Shown in pieces: positions 1 through 12,406 of a stretch of 64,000 nt of DNA. The stretch is from Xylophilus sp. GOD-11R (GTDB lineage: Bacteria; Pseudomonadota; Gammaproteobacteria; Burkholderiales; Burkholderiaceae_C), in contig NZ_CP137854.1 in the NCBI RefSeq assembly GCF_033546935.1, forward strand, positions 1,302,001 through 1,366,000, given 5' to 3'. Numbering within the stretch: the first letter of the stretch is position 1; every line of letters starts with the position of its first letter. Below the pieces are notes generated by a model, which saw only the letters and a list, made by a program, of their open reading frames with translations, searched no databases and was not told the DNA's origin. The position numbers and the translations under genes are program-made.

Positions 1-811
<811 letters not shown>

Positions 812-853
812 CTAAAAAACCGTGATGAACAGGGCGTGCGGGGCGGGAAGGCG

Positions 854-1141
854 TCAGAGGCCCTCGACCACGACCATGCGCATGACCGCTGCACCGGCAC
901 GCGCTTCGCGCGCCTTGCCGTATTGTGGGGAATCGTAGAAGGCGCGGGCCGCCGGCACGCTGGCGAATTTGAGCAGCACCACGCGCTGCGGCGCCCAGTC
1001 GCCTTCCATCGGGACGATATCGCCGCCGCGCACGCACACCTCGGCGCCGTGCGCCTGCATGGCGGCGGTGGACCATTTCTTGTATTCGTCGTACTGCGCC
1101 GGATTGGTGACCTCGACGTCGGCGATCAGATAGGCGCTCAT
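854..1141 (-). CDS. DUF1330 family small protein
   Basis: A 95-residue soluble protein of the DUF1330 family, a ferredoxin-like dimeric alpha/beta-barrel fold whose biochemical role is unknown. The family pattern is visible: an N-terminal strand MSAYLIADVEVTNPAQYDEY, a central GGDIVPMEGDW segment and the helix AARAFYDSPQYGKAREAR. Its length matches the family. There is no signal peptide or membrane segment. It lies between kdsA (58 bases upstream) and eno (63 bases downstream) on the same strand, so it is probably carried on the same transcript. Nothing in the sequence ties it to Kdo synthesis or glycolysis. Confidence 0.9.
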   Translation of the reverse strand: MSAYLIADVEVTNPAQYDEYKKWSTAAMQAHGAEVCVRGGDIVPMEGDWAPQRVVLLKFASVPAARAFYDSPQYGKAREARAGAAVMRMVVVEGL

Positions 1142-1199
1142 CGGATGGCGGTCTCCGTGAGGCGGTCGATGCGGTCGGCTGGTCGCGGGCGTGCGAGGT

Positions 1200-3856
<2,657 letters not shown>

Positions 3857-3911
3857 CTACATTGCCCGATTTCTTCGCCGCAGCGGGCCGTGACGCCTGG
3901 CTCGCCCGCCC

Positions 3912-5141
3912 ATGGACCTCTCCGGAAAACACATCCTGCTCGGACTGACCGGCGGCATCGCCTGCTACAAATGCGCCGAGCTCTGCAGGCTGCTGGTGAA
4001 GGCCGGCGCCACGGTGCAGGTGGTCATGACCGAGGGCGCGGTCCGCTTCATCACGCCGGTCACCATGCAGGCGCTTTCCGGCCGGCCGGTGGCGCGGTCG
4101 CAATGGGAAGACGAAGCCGTCGGCCGCACGCCCGACGGCATGCCCCACATCCACCTGGGCCGCGAGGCCGATGCGATTCTGGTGGCGCCCTGCAGCGCCG
4201 ATTTCATTGCGCAGCTGGCGCAGGGCCGTACGGACGAATTGCTCGCACTGCTCTGCCTGGCCCGGCCGGCGGGTCGTGTGCCGCTGCTGTTGGCGCCGGC
4301 CATGAACCGCGAGATGTGGGCCCACCCGGCGCTGCAGCGTAATCTGGCGCAGGTGCAGGCCGACGGGGCCAAGTCGCTCGGCGTGGGCTGCGGTTCACAG
4401 GCTTGCGGCGAGACGGGCGATGGCCGCATGCTGGAGCCCGCCGAGATCCTGGCCGAACTGGTGTCTTTCTTTCAACCCAAGCCGCTGGCCGGCCAGCATG
4501 TGCTGGTGACCGCGGGGCCGACCTTCGAAGCCATCGACCCGGTGCGTGGCGTGACCAACCATTCGTCCGGCAAGATGGGTTTCGCCGTGGCCCGGGCGGC
4601 TGCCGAAGCCGGCGCCGAGGTGACGCTGGTCGCCGGCCCGGTATCGCAGCCGACGCCGCGCAACGTGCGGCGCATCGATGTGCAGTCCGGACTGCAGATG
4701 CTGCAGGCCACGCTCGACGCTTCGCAAAAGGCAACCGTCTTCATCGCGGCGGCCGCCGTGGCCGACTGGCGACCGGCCGAGCCGAGCGAACGCAAGATCA
4801 AGAAGACTGGCGACAGCGGGCCGCCTTCTCTGCATTTCGTGGAGAACCCGGACATCCTGGCAACCGTCGCTCAGGGCGAACGGGCGCGTTCCGGCCAGCT
4901 CTATTGCGTCGGCTTCGCGGCCGAAAGCCACGACCTGCTGGCCCACGCCACCGCCAAACGTCAGCGCAAGGGCATTCCGCTGCTGGTGGCCAACATCGGC
5001 CCGACGGCGTTCGGGCGGGACGACAACGAACTGTTGCTGGTCGACGCCCACGGCGCGCAGTCGCTGGAACGGGCGCCGAAGATCGAACTGGCGCGCAAGC
5101 TGGTGGTGGAAATCGCCCGGCGCATCGCGGCCGCGGGCTGA
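3912..5141 (+). CDS. coaBC: Bifunctional phosphopantothenoylcysteine decarboxylase / phosphopantothenate-cysteine ligase
   Basis: A 409-residue two-domain enzyme (Dfp) catalysing two successive steps of coenzyme A synthesis: CTP-dependent joining of cysteine to 4'-phosphopantothenate, then FMN-dependent decarboxylation to 4'-phosphopantetheine. The N-terminal flavoprotein domain starts [16 protein letters not shown] and holds the catalytic-type PAMNREMW motif. The C-terminal ligase domain has [14 protein letters not shown], the NHSSGKMG loop and AAAVADWRP. Start and length are normal. The dut gene follows 26 bases later on the same strand, the common CoaBC-Dut pair of proteobacteria. It is divergent from pyrG across about 170 bases. 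Confidence 0.97.
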   Translation: MDLSGKHILLGLTGGIACYKCAELCRLLVKAGATVQVVMTEGAVRFITPVTMQALSGRPVARSQWEDEAVGRTPDGMPHIHLGREADAILVAPCSADFIAQLAQGRTDELLALLCLARPAGRVPLLLAPAMNREMWAHPALQRNLAQVQADGAKSLGVGCGSQACGETGDGRMLEPAEILAELVSFFQPKPLAGQHVLVTAGPTFEAIDPVRGVTNHSSGKMGFAVARAAAEAGAEVTLVAGPVSQPTPRNVRRIDVQSGLQMLQATLDASQKATVFIAAAAVADWRPAEPSERKIKKTGDSGPPSLHFVENPDILATVAQGERARSGQLYCVGFAAESHDLLAHATAKRQRKGIPLLVANIGPTAFGRDDNELLLVDAHGAQSLERAPKIELARKLVVEIARRIAAAG

Positions 5142-5167
5142 ACATTCCGCAATCAACACAACAACGC

Positions 5168-5617
5168 ATGGAACTCGACGTCAAGATCATCGACCCGCGC
5201 ATGGCAGAACAACTGCCTGCGTACGCCACTCCCGGCAGCGCCGGACTCGACCTGCGCGCCTGCCTCGATGCGCCGCTGGAACTGGCACCCAATGCCTGGC
5301 AACTGGTGCCGACCGGCATCGCGATCCACCTGGCCGACGAAGGGTATGCGGCGCTCATCCTTCCGCGCTCGGGCCTGGGTCACAAGCACGGCATCGTGCT
5401 CGGCAACCTGGTCGGGTTGATCGACAGCGACTATCAGGGCCAGCTGATGGTGAGTGTCTGGAATCGCAGCGATGTCGCCTTCACGGTGCAGCCGATGGAA
5501 CGGATCGCGCAACTGGTCATCGTGCCGGTGGTGCAGGCCAAGTTCAGGGTCGTCGACGAGTTTCCCGCGGCTTCCGAACGCGGAGCGGGTGGATACGGCT
5601 CGACCGGACGCACTTGA
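5168..5617 (+). CDS. dut: Deoxyuridine 5'-triphosphate nucleotidohydrolase (dUTPase)
   Basis: A 149-residue dUTPase that hydrolyses dUTP to dUMP and pyrophosphate, keeping uracil out of DNA and supplying the thymidylate precursor. The five motifs of the trimeric family are in order: [47 protein letters not shown] and the C-terminal arm [10 protein letters not shown]. The start [11 protein letters not shown] is typical. It lies 26 bases after coaBC in the same direction and is probably translated from the same message. Confidence 0.98.
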   Translation: MELDVKIIDPRMAEQLPAYATPGSAGLDLRACLDAPLELAPNAWQLVPTGIAIHLADEGYAALILPRSGLGHKHGIVLGNLVGLIDSDYQGQLMVSVWNRSDVAFTVQPMERIAQLVIVPVVQAKFRVVDEFPAASERGAGGYGSTGRT

Positions 5618-5815
5618 ATTCTTGGTTTCTGCGCCACTTGTAACTATTCTTTGCGCAACTTTGCAGCGTGCGTGTCGGCCACTTCCTACCATCGCAGCGT
5701 TGAGCATCCGACGCCGGAAGGCGGGCCCGCCGATCGTGGGACTTTTCTTCCGGGCGCCTACTCAAAGGCATGGTCGCCGGACAAGTCCGCCGATCTTCAT
5801 CCACAGGAGCACGCA

Positions 5816-6340
5816 ATGAAAAAGATCTATCGCACCATCGCGATCACCGCCGCTTCCGCCAGTGTGCTGGCGCTTACCGCCTGCGCGGTCGATCCCTACT
5901 ACGGCTCCCGTCCCGCACCGGTCTACAGCTCGGCGCCGGTGTACCGCCCCGCACCGGTCTACAGTGCCGCTCCGGCTTACGTGCAGCCGCAGGTCTATAC
6001 CGAATACGGTCGCGTCGCCAATATCGAAGTGATGCAGCAGGAAGTGGCCCGTCAGCCGTCAGGTGCCGGTGCGTTGATCGGCGGTGTTCTCGGCGCTGTC
6101 GTCGGCAACCAGATCGGGCACGGCGGTGGACGCGCACTGGCTACCGGCGTCGGCCTGATGGGCGGCGCGGTCGCCGGCAATACGCTCGAAGGCAACCAGC
6201 GGGGGCCGGTGGTGCAGACCTACCGGGTGTCAATCCAGGTGGAAAACGGCAGCACGCGGACTTTCGATGTGCCGTCGCCGGGCGACCTGCGGATCGGCGA
6301 TCGGGTGCGGATTCAAAACAACCAGCTGCAGCGCATCTGA
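5816..6340 (+). CDS. Glycine-zipper 2TM-type outer-membrane lipoprotein
   Basis: A 174-residue protein with a signal peptide ending in LALTACAVD, a lipobox predicting a lipid-modified cysteine at about residue 23. A Tyr/Pro/Ala-rich linker of repeated APVY units follows (about residues 30-60), then a glycine-zipper segment GALIGGVLGAVVGNQIGHGG with a second Gly-rich stretch, and a C-terminal beta-rich part ending RIGDRVRIQNNQLQRI. This is the architecture of the SlyB / 17-kDa antigen (Rick_17kDa_Anti) group, which sits in the outer membrane and is thought to stabilise it. The start was chosen for the CAGGAG sequence just upstream of ATG 5816. A strong hairpin terminator follows. Confidence 0.88.
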   Translation: MKKIYRTIAITAASASVLALTACAVDPYYGSRPAPVYSSAPVYRPAPVYSAAPAYVQPQVYTEYGRVANIEVMQQEVARQPSGAGALIGGVLGAVVGNQIGHGGGRALATGVGLMGGAVAGNTLEGNQRGPVVQTYRVSIQVENGSTRTFDVPSPGDLRIGDRVRIQNNQLQRI

Positions 6341-6360
6341 TCCGCTCGCGCAATAGCGAA

Positions 6361-6392
6361 AAAAAGGGCTGCCTCGCAAGGCAGCCCTTTTT
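6361..6392. terminator. Bidirectional Rho-independent terminator
   Basis: The arms 6361-6374 and 6379-6392 form a perfect 14-base inverted repeat around a four-base loop, with an A run on the left and a T run on the right. It ends both the glycine-zipper lipoprotein gene (plus) and the converging prolyl isomerase gene (minus). Confidence 0.9.
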
Positions 6393-6407
6393 GTTCGTTC
6401 CTAATTT

Positions 6408-6932
6408 TCAGTGGAGTGTCGTGTCGCCGGGCGCTGCAGGTTGCACCTTGAAGAATCCGGTGCCGGCCGTTCCCTTGCCGACTTCCTCCTCGGTTGCCTC
6501 GCGCACCCGCTCCACCTTCAGGTGAAGCCGCAGGGCGATGCCGGCCAGCGGATGGTTGCCGTCCAGCACGATGTGTTCGGGATAGATGTCGGTGACCGTA
6601 TAGAACAGGTCCGCCGGCGGCATCGGGTCCATGCCCGGCGGGAGGGCGGTGCCCTCGAAGGTCATGCCTTCGTCGGTTTCGGCGGGGAACAGGGAGCGCG
6701 GTTCCAGGAACAGCTTCTGGTCGTCGTAGTCGCCGAAGGCCTGTTCCGGTTCCAGGTGCAGGTCGACGGTGTCGCCGACCTTGTGGCCCTGTAGCGCTTC
6801 TTCGATCTTTTCGAGCAGGTCGTCGCCACCCACCAGGAACTCGACCGGACTGTCGAGAATGTCGAGCTCTTCGCCCAGGGTATCGGTCAGCCGCCAGGTC
6901 AGCGCGACCACGCATTGCGAGGTGATTTCCAT
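6408..6932 (-). CDS. FKBP-type peptidyl-prolyl cis-trans isomerase, SlyD-like
   Basis: A 174-residue soluble FKBP of the SlyD/SlpA type, which speeds proline isomerisation during folding and acts as a chaperone through its insert-in-flap domain. The split FKBP core is seen in PVEFLVGGDDLLEKIEEAL and the closing strand GNHPLAGIALRLHLKV, with the insert domain between about residues 75 and 130. It lacks the long His/Cys-rich tail of E. coli SlyD, so nickel handling is not expected. The start ATG lies only 35 bases from the divergent oxygenase gene, so the two promoters must overlap. Confidence 0.92.
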   Translation of the reverse strand: MEITSQCVVALTWRLTDTLGEELDILDSPVEFLVGGDDLLEKIEEALQGHKVGDTVDLHLEPEQAFGDYDDQKLFLEPRSLFPAETDEGMTFEGTALPPGMDPMPPADLFYTVTDIYPEHIVLDGNHPLAGIALRLHLKVERVREATEEEVGKGTAGTGFFKVQPAAPGDTTLH

Positions 6933-6967
6933 AGGGGAGAATTGTCGCAGTTCGAACGATCGCCTCC

Positions 6968-8113
6968 ATGACCGATATCCACTCGCCGCTCGCGCTTCTC
7001 GGCGGCCTCAGCCCACAAGTTTTCATGCAACGCCATTGGCAGCGCAAGCCTTTGCTGGTTCGTTCGGCGGTTTCGCCGGAGGATCTGGCTGCCTTGCCCG
7101 CCGCCACCCGGCTTTTCGCGCTCGCGGGTAGCGAGGACGTCGAATCTCGTCTGATCTCGCACGAGCGCGACAGTTGGAAGATGCGCCACGGCCCGATCGC
7201 ACGCCGGTCATTGCCCGCCCTGTCGAAACCCGACTGGACCCTGCTGGTGCAGGGCGTCGACCTGCACGACGATGCGGCGCATCGCCTGCTGCAGCGGTTC
7301 CGCTTCGTGCCCGACGCGCGGATGGACGACCTCATGGTCAGCTACGCCGGCGAGGGCGGCGGCGTAGGGCCGCATTTCGACAGCTACGACGTGTTCCTGC
7401 TGCAGACCTCCGGGCAGCGGCGCTGGCGCATCGGGCGGCAGAAGGACCTGTCTCTGCGCGAAGATATGCCCCTGAAGATACTGGCCGCATTCGAGCCGGA
7501 ACAGGAATACCTGCTGGAGCCCGGGGACATGCTCTATCTGCCACCACGCTATGCGCACGAGGGTGTGGCGATGAGCGGTGACTGCATCACCTGCTCCATC
7601 GGTTTCCGCGCCCCGCGCCGCGACCAGATCGCGCAGGATCTCCTGCAGCGCCTGGCCGACGAAGTGGTCGACGAGGAGTTTCCGGACAAGCTTTACGGCG
7701 ATGCGGGCGAGCCGGCCGTCGAAAACCCGGCCGCGGTGCCGCAGGCCCTGCTCGAATTCGCCCAGGCGGCGGTCGCCCGGGCGCTGGACGATCGCGATGC
7801 ACTGCCGCGCGCCCTGGGCGAGCAACTCACCGAACCCAAGGCGAATGTCTGGTTTGACGAATTCGAGGGCGACGAGGACGTGCCGCTCGGCGCGGTGCGC
7901 CTGGACCGCCGCAGCCGCATGCTCTACGACGAGCGGCACATCTTCATCAATGGCGAAAGCTATCGCGCCGCGGGGCGAGACGCGCGTCTGATGAGGCGCC
8001 TGGCCGACGAACGCGCCCTCGAAGCGAAGGCACTGGCATTGGCCAGCGACGACGCCCGCGAACTGATGCGGTCCTGGCGTGTGGCGGGTTGGCTGCATTC
8101 GTCCGAAGAATGA
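6968..8113 (+). CDS. roxA: Cupin/JmjC-type 2-oxoglutarate oxygenase, RoxA (YcfD)-like ribosomal protein hydroxylase
   Basis: A 381-residue Fe(II)/2-oxoglutarate-dependent oxygenase of the family that includes E. coli YcfD/RoxA, which hydroxylates an arginine of ribosomal protein uL16. The JmjC core contains the iron-binding motif in GPHFDSYDVFLLQ (His and Asp ligands) and the distal histidine in LPPRYAHEGVAMSG. The C-terminal dimerisation and winged-helix parts follow, and length agrees with the family. The gene is divergent from the SlyD-like isomerase. The family is clear; the exact substrate is inferred from homologues. Confidence 0.88.
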   Translation: MTDIHSPLALLGGLSPQVFMQRHWQRKPLLVRSAVSPEDLAALPAATRLFALAGSEDVESRLISHERDSWKMRHGPIARRSLPALSKPDWTLLVQGVDLHDDAAHRLLQRFRFVPDARMDDLMVSYAGEGGGVGPHFDSYDVFLLQTSGQRRWRIGRQKDLSLREDMPLKILAAFEPEQEYLLEPGDMLYLPPRYAHEGVAMSGDCITCSIGFRAPRRDQIAQDLLQRLADEVVDEEFPDKLYGDAGEPAVENPAAVPQALLEFAQAAVARALDDRDALPRALGEQLTEPKANVWFDEFEGDEDVPLGAVRLDRRSRMLYDERHIFINGESYRAAGRDARLMRRLADERALEAKALALASDDARELMRSWRVAGWLHSSEE

Positions 8114-8292
8114 TCCATCCGGCTGTTTTGCAAACGCATGTGTCGGTATCGGACGCACCGAAAGCGCTTCCTATAATGGTTTTGGCTGGTCTTCATCAGT
8201 CGGCGGCACGGCCTTATAGCTCCTGAAAATTCACGGCCGTGCGTCGGATGCCCTCGTGTTCGTTGATTGAAAATCCATCCAAGGAAATCGAT

Positions 8293-8649
8293 ATGAAGCA
8301 TTCCATCGTTCTCGCCTCCCTCGTCGCCTCCGTCGCCCTGGCGGCATGCGGAAAGAAGGAAGAAGTGGCGCCGGTTCCGGCACCTGCGCCGGCTGAGGCC
8401 CCAGCCATGGCGCCCGCACCGGCTCCCGTGGCTCCCGCCACAGAAGCCACGCCGTCCACCGGCGCTGCCACCGACGGCGCAGCTACCGGAGGTGCAAGCA
8501 CCAGCGGTGGTACGGGCGCGACCACGGCGCCTGCGACAGGCGACGGCACGGGTGCCACCATGTCCGCGCCGGCTCCAGGTGCTGCGTCCGATGCCAACGA
8601 TGCCGCGAAGAAGGCTGCCGACGCTGCGGCAGAGGCAGCCAAGAAGTAA
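8293..8649 (+). CDS. Small Ala/Pro-rich putative lipoprotein
   Basis: A 118-residue protein with a signal peptide and lipobox (VALAACGKKEE, Cys at about residue 19). The rest is low complexity: a Pro-Ala repeat stretch, then a Thr/Gly/Ser-rich stretch, ending in an Ala/Lys helix (DAAKKAADAAAEAAKK). No enzymatic domain is visible; it is probably an extended cell-envelope lipoprotein. The start was chosen because AAGGA lies just before ATG 8293, leading straight into the signal peptide. A bidirectional terminator follows 55 bases downstream. Confidence 0.75.
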   Translation: MKHSIVLASLVASVALAACGKKEEVAPVPAPAPAEAPAMAPAPAPVAPATEATPSTGAATDGAATGGASTSGGTGATTAPATGDGTGATMSAPAPGAASDANDAAKKAADAAAEAAKK

Positions 8650-8703
8650 GTACCGTTCGAGGCCTGGACTCGATCCAGGCCGGTCGTCATGCCGTGCAAA
8701 TGG

Positions 8704-8734
8704 AAAAAAGCCACCTGCGCAGGTGGCTTTTTTT
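8704..8734. terminator. Bidirectional Rho-independent terminator
   Basis: An A6 run, the arms GCCACCTGC and GCAGGTGGC, and a T run form a tight hairpin. It separates the small lipoprotein gene (plus) from the converging dapA-bamC-hydrolase operon (minus). Confidence 0.9.
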
Positions 8735-8767
8735 ATGGGGCCCGACGGGCCTCGTCGAAAGCCTGAC

Positions 8768-9544
8768 CTATACCGCGAGCCAGGCGGTGCCCAGTCGGGG
8801 GTCCGCCACCACGATCTGCTCCGCCTGCCAACCCAGGCCTTCGGCAAGACTTGCCCGGGCCAGATCCGGGCGGTTGTTGCGCTCGCTCAGATGGGCCGCC
8901 ACCACGCACTGCAAGCCATCGTGGCGCAACCCACGCGCGATCTCGGCGGCGGCCGCGTTGGCGAGATGGCCGAATCGACCACCGACACGGCGCTTGAGAA
9001 ATTCCGGATAGCGCGAAAGCGCGAGCAGTTCGGGGCAGTGGTTGGACTCGAGCATCAGCGCATGGCAGCCTGCCAGTTGCGCCATGACATGGCCGGTGGC
9101 GTGCCCCAGGTCGGTCGCCACGCCCAGGTGCCGTGCGCCGTCGGAGCAGCGCAGTTGCAGCGGTTCGCGGGCATCGTGCGGCACGGTGAAGGGGCGGAAC
9201 TCGAAGCCGCCGAGCGCCACGGTCTGCGTGTCGTGGGTCACACGCAGCAGGCCATCGAAATCTGGCGCACCGATGGCAGCGTAGGTGCCTTCGCTCATCC
9301 ACACCGGTATGCGGTGGCGCAGAGCGACCTGGTGGGCGCTGCCGATGTGGTCGGAATGCTCGTGGGTGATAAAGATCGCGTCGATGTCGCCGTAGTCCAG
9401 GCCGGCGGTGGTCAGGCGCTTTTCCAGCACCCGCACGCCGAGGCCGCAATCGATCAGCAGGCGGCTGGTCGACGTGCCGTCGCGGCCTTCGACCAGCGTG
9501 GCGTTGCCGGCGCTTCCGCTGCCAAGATTGCAGAATCGCAGCAT
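8768..9544 (-). CDS. MBL-fold metallo-hydrolase, YycJ/WalJ-like
   Basis: A 258-residue metallo-beta-lactamase-fold protein. The N-terminus LRFCNLGSGSAGNATLVEG and the metal motif ITHEHSDHIG (HxHxDH) match the YycJ/VicX branch, some members of which are DNA exonucleases; later motifs GHATGHVM and LMLESNHCPEL carry further metal ligands. There is no signal peptide, so it is cytoplasmic. It is the last gene of dapA-bamC-MBL, starting 15 bases after the bamC stop. Substrate specificity cannot be told from sequence. Confidence 0.87.
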   Translation of the reverse strand: MLRFCNLGSGSAGNATLVEGRDGTSTSRLLIDCGLGVRVLEKRLTTAGLDYGDIDAIFITHEHSDHIGSAHQVALRHRIPVWMSEGTYAAIGAPDFDGLLRVTHDTQTVALGGFEFRPFTVPHDAREPLQLRCSDGARHLGVATDLGHATGHVMAQLAGCHALMLESNHCPELLALSRYPEFLKRRVGGRFGHLANAAAAEIARGLRHDGLQCVVAAHLSERNNRPDLARASLAEGLGWQAEQIVVADPRLGTAWLAV

Positions 9545-9559
9545 GGCCCCGGCCCTGGA

Positions 9560-10681
9560 TTACTTCAGGTCGTCCGCGATGATCTTGGTGATGCGCTCGG
9601 CGTCGGTGGCCTGGGCGGGCGAGCCGCCTTCACCCAGCACCGACACGACCGTGCCCGCGTTCTCGGCGCGCACCGCGATGCGGTAGCGCACTGGCGGCTG
9701 GGCATCCGGGTTGCGGTTGAAGATCTTGCCGAGGAAGCTCTGCTCCTTGCGGTCGGCGTTGGGCGCCACGTAGCGGACGAAGTAAATGCCCTGGCTGCGG
9801 TCGCGATCCTCGACGGTGAAGCCGGTGCGGTCGAGCGTCAGGCCGACCCGGCGCCATGCGCGGTCGAAGGGCTCGTTGAGCTGCACCACGGGCGTACCGC
9901 CGACATTGGTGACCTGGGCGCCGCTCGGCTGCACCGGTGCGGCGGCGATGAGTTGCTTGGACTGCACTTCGTTGGCCGCGCCGAGCTTGACCATCATGCG
10001 GCGCAGCATTTCGGCTTCGAGCTCGGGGTCGGACGGACGCGGCTGCCAGACGGTCTGGGCCTGCTGGGCCTTCTCGACATAGACCTCCTGCATGCCGCGG
10101 TGGCTGATGTAGATCTCGGTCGAGCCGTCGGCGCGACGTTCCATGCGGGTGCGGAACTTGTCGCGCTCGCTGGTGGAGTAGGCCGAGTCGATCAGCTTGC
10201 CGAGGGTCTGGCGGATGAAATCCTGCGGCAGCTTGGCGCGGTTCTCGGCCCAGTCGGTTTCCATGATGCCGAGGTTGGACTGGTCGATGGTGAGCAGGAA
10301 ACCGCTCTCCACCCAGAAGTCCCGCACCGGGTCCCAGAGCTTGTCGGCCGGCCGCTTGATGACCAGCCAGCGCGTGTTGCCGTCGCGCTCGATGCGCACG
10401 TCGCCCAGCACGGCGGGCGCCGCTTCGGCAGTCGGCGCTGCGACGGCCTGCGCGGCGTTGTAGCCGGCGGCGGAGACGGTGCCGCCGGTGGGTACCACGT
10501 AGCGGCTGTCGCGGCTGAGCTGCGTGAGGTCGGGCGGCACTTCCAGGGTGGGGGCCGCGCGTTTGGCGCTCTTGTAGTTGATCTTCTCGCTGTCGAAGAC
10601 AGTGCATGCCGACAGGCAGACGAGCAGACCCACGCAGGCCAGGCGGGCGGCCGCAACGGTCGGAGAGGCGAAACGGGTCAC
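9560..10681 (-). CDS. bamC: Outer-membrane protein assembly lipoprotein BamC
   Basis: A 373-residue lipoprotein of the BAM complex, which inserts beta-barrel proteins into the outer membrane. A signal peptide ends in VCLSACTVF (lipobox). The unstructured BamC N-terminal signature follows (EVPPDLTQLSRDSRYVVP), and then two helix-grip domains. The GTG at 10681 is preferred over an ATG 15 bases upstream, because AAGGAT lies six bases before the GTG while the ATG has no ribosome-binding site. It lies 68 bases after dapA, the classic dapA-bamC (dapX) pair. Confidence 0.92.
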   Translation of the reverse strand: MTRFASPTVAAARLACVGLLVCLSACTVFDSEKINYKSAKRAAPTLEVPPDLTQLSRDSRYVVPTGGTVSAAGYNAAQAVAAPTAEAAPAVLGDVRIERDGNTRWLVIKRPADKLWDPVRDFWVESGFLLTIDQSNLGIMETDWAENRAKLPQDFIRQTLGKLIDSAYSTSERDKFRTRMERRADGSTEIYISHRGMQEVYVEKAQQAQTVWQPRPSDPELEAEMLRRMMVKLGAANEVQSKQLIAAAPVQPSGAQVTNVGGTPVVQLNEPFDRAWRRVGLTLDRTGFTVEDRDRSQGIYFVRYVAPNADRKEQSFLGKIFNRNPDAQPPVRYRIAVRAENAGTVVSVLGEGGSPAQATDAERITKIIADDLK

Positions 10682-10749
10682 GGGGATATCCTTCATTCGA
10701 TCGAAAAGCAGGCTCGCCGGCGCTGTGGGCGCACAGCTACCAACGTTGA

Positions 10750-11646
10750 CTACAGCAGGCCGCTGGCTTTGAGTGCCTGTTCCACCACCAGTTCACTGCC
10801 GGTGGACAGTTCCGTCATCGGCAGGCGCAGGGTGCCGCCGCAAAGACCCAGGCGCTTCATGGCCCACTTGACCGGAATCGGGTTGGCCTCGACGAACAGA
10901 TGCTTGTGCAGTGGCATCAGGCGGAACTGGATTTCCATCGCCCGACGGGCATCGCCGGCGACGGCTGCCACGCAGAGTTCGTGCATCAGGCGCGGGGCCA
11001 CGTTGGCCGTCACGCTGATGTTGCCGCGGCCGCCGCAGAGCATGAGGGCCACGGCGGTGGGGTCGTCACCCGAGTAGACGGCGAACTCGGACGGCAGGTC
11101 GCGGATCAGCCATTGCGCGCGTTCGATGTTGCCGGTGGCTTCCTTGATGCCGACGATGCCCGGCACCTGCGCCAGCCGCAGCACGGTGTCGTGCTGCATG
11201 TCCGCGACGGTGCGGCCGGGGACGTTGTAGAGCACGGTCGGCAGGTCGCCCACGGCTTCGGCGATGGCCACGAAATGCCGGTACTGGCCTTCCTGCGTCG
11301 GCTTGTTGTAGTAGGGCACTACCTGCAGTTGGCTGTCGGCGCCCACGCCCTTGGCGAACTTGGCGAGTTCGATCGCTTCGCGGGTGGAGTTGGCGCCGCA
11401 GCCCGCCATGACCGGCACCCGGCCGGCGGCCTGCTCGACCGACACGCGGATGATCTCGCAGTGCTCCTCGACATTTACCGTCGGCGATTCGCCGGTGGTG
11501 CCGACCACGCCGATGCAGTCCGTGCCCTCGGCGACATGCCAGTCGATCAGTTTGCGCAAGGCCGGGTAGTCGACGCTGCCGTCTTCGTGCATGGGCGTGA
11601 CGAGCGCCACGATGCTGCCTGTGAGGGTGCCGGAGGATGAGCTCAT
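10750..11646 (-). CDS. dapA: 4-hydroxy-tetrahydrodipicolinate synthase
   Basis: A 298-residue enzyme condensing pyruvate and aspartate semialdehyde, the first committed step to lysine and meso-diaminopimelate for peptidoglycan. The TIM-barrel motifs are intact: [10 protein letters not shown] at the N-terminus, [20 protein letters not shown] with the catalytic tyrosine, and [10 protein letters not shown] with the Schiff-base lysine. The start [10 protein letters not shown] (11646) fits family length; a longer in-frame opening to 11691 adds residues unlike the family. It heads the minus-strand dapA-bamC-MBL operon. Confidence 0.96.
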   Translation of the reverse strand: MSSSSGTLTGSIVALVTPMHEDGSVDYPALRKLIDWHVAEGTDCIGVVGTTGESPTVNVEEHCEIIRVSVEQAAGRVPVMAGCGANSTREAIELAKFAKGVGADSQLQVVPYYNKPTQEGQYRHFVAIAEAVGDLPTVLYNVPGRTVADMQHDTVLRLAQVPGIVGIKEATGNIERAQWLIRDLPSEFAVYSGDDPTAVALMLCGGRGNISVTANVAPRLMHELCVAAVAGDARRAMEIQFRLMPLHKHLFVEANPIPVKWAMKRLGLCGGTLRLPMTELSTGSELVVEQALKASGLL

Positions 11647-11692
11647 GTGCGCAGGAATGCCGTAGTGGAGGCCGAAAGCCAAACCCGGCATT

Positions 11693-12343
11693 TTAGCCTT
11701 GTGGGTGTAAAGGCCCCGCGTATGGCGGGGCGGTTTCGGCCAGCGATGGCGCGGCAGGGGCGGCGTCGGCGGGTGCGCGCCGGGCCACGATGCGCTGCAC
11801 CCGGCGCGGCGGATCGAGCCAGCCGTCCTCGTAGGCCACGATGTGCAGACCTGCGCAGGCGTGCATCAGTTCGCCGGGCGCCAGCAAAAAATCGGGCCGC
11901 GACGGGCGGCCGACGGCCTCCTGTCCCTGGGCGAAGGTCTCGTAGATCAGTACGCCGCCCGGCGCGACGGCCTCGACGATGGTGGGCAGCAGCGGTCGGT
12001 GCAGGTAATTGGTGACGACGACGGCGTCGAATCGACGACCGGGCAGGGGCCACGGTGCGCCCTCCACGTCGGCGAGCAGACCCGCGCCGAACGCCTGAGC
12101 GGTCGCCACGGCTTCGGGCGCGCGATCGATGCCCAGCGTGGTGGCGCCACGCGAGGCGAACCAGCGCAGGTGCCGCCCCGCGCCGCAGGCGAGGTCCAGC
12201 ACGGTCGCGCCATGCGGCACCAGGTGAGACCAGCGGACGATCCAGGGCGAAGGGGCAGTATCGGAATGCAAGGTGTGCGGCGACGGTCGGGTGGGGCGCG
12301 TATTCTGATCGACCGCCCGGATTCCAGCTTGTTTACTGGACAT
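11693..12343 (-). CDS. Class I SAM-dependent methyltransferase
   Basis: A 216-residue Rossmann-fold methyltransferase. Motif I is [16 protein letters not shown] (SAM-binding glycine loop), the acidic residue of motif II lies in [12 protein letters not shown], and [18 protein letters not shown] forms the motif IV region. A Pro/Ala-rich tail follows. It resembles the TehB/UbiE-like group of small-molecule methyltransferases, but the substrate is unknown. The start ATG 12343 is the best-placed start; the open frame continues into the antisense of parE, which is not coding here. It is divergent from parE across about 60 bases. Confidence 0.82.
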   Translation of the reverse strand: MSSKQAGIRAVDQNTRPTRPSPHTLHSDTAPSPWIVRWSHLVPHGATVLDLACGAGRHLRWFASRGATTLGIDRAPEAVATAQAFGAGLLADVEGAPWPLPGRRFDAVVVTNYLHRPLLPTIVEAVAPGGVLIYETFAQGQEAVGRPSRPDFLLAPGELMHACAGLHIVAYEDGWLDPPRRVQRIVARRAPADAAPAAPSLAETAPPYAGPLHPQG

Positions 12344-12406
12344 GCATACAGCCGATTTCGGGTCCTGACTACAATCCGCGCCTTCCGACGACCACCGCTC
12401 TCCCCC

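Noticed and set aside
8768..9544. MBL hydrolase as a beta-lactamase resistance gene
   Set aside because: The N-terminal GSGSAGNA motif and lack of a signal peptide place it with YycJ-like proteins, not secreted class B beta-lactamases.
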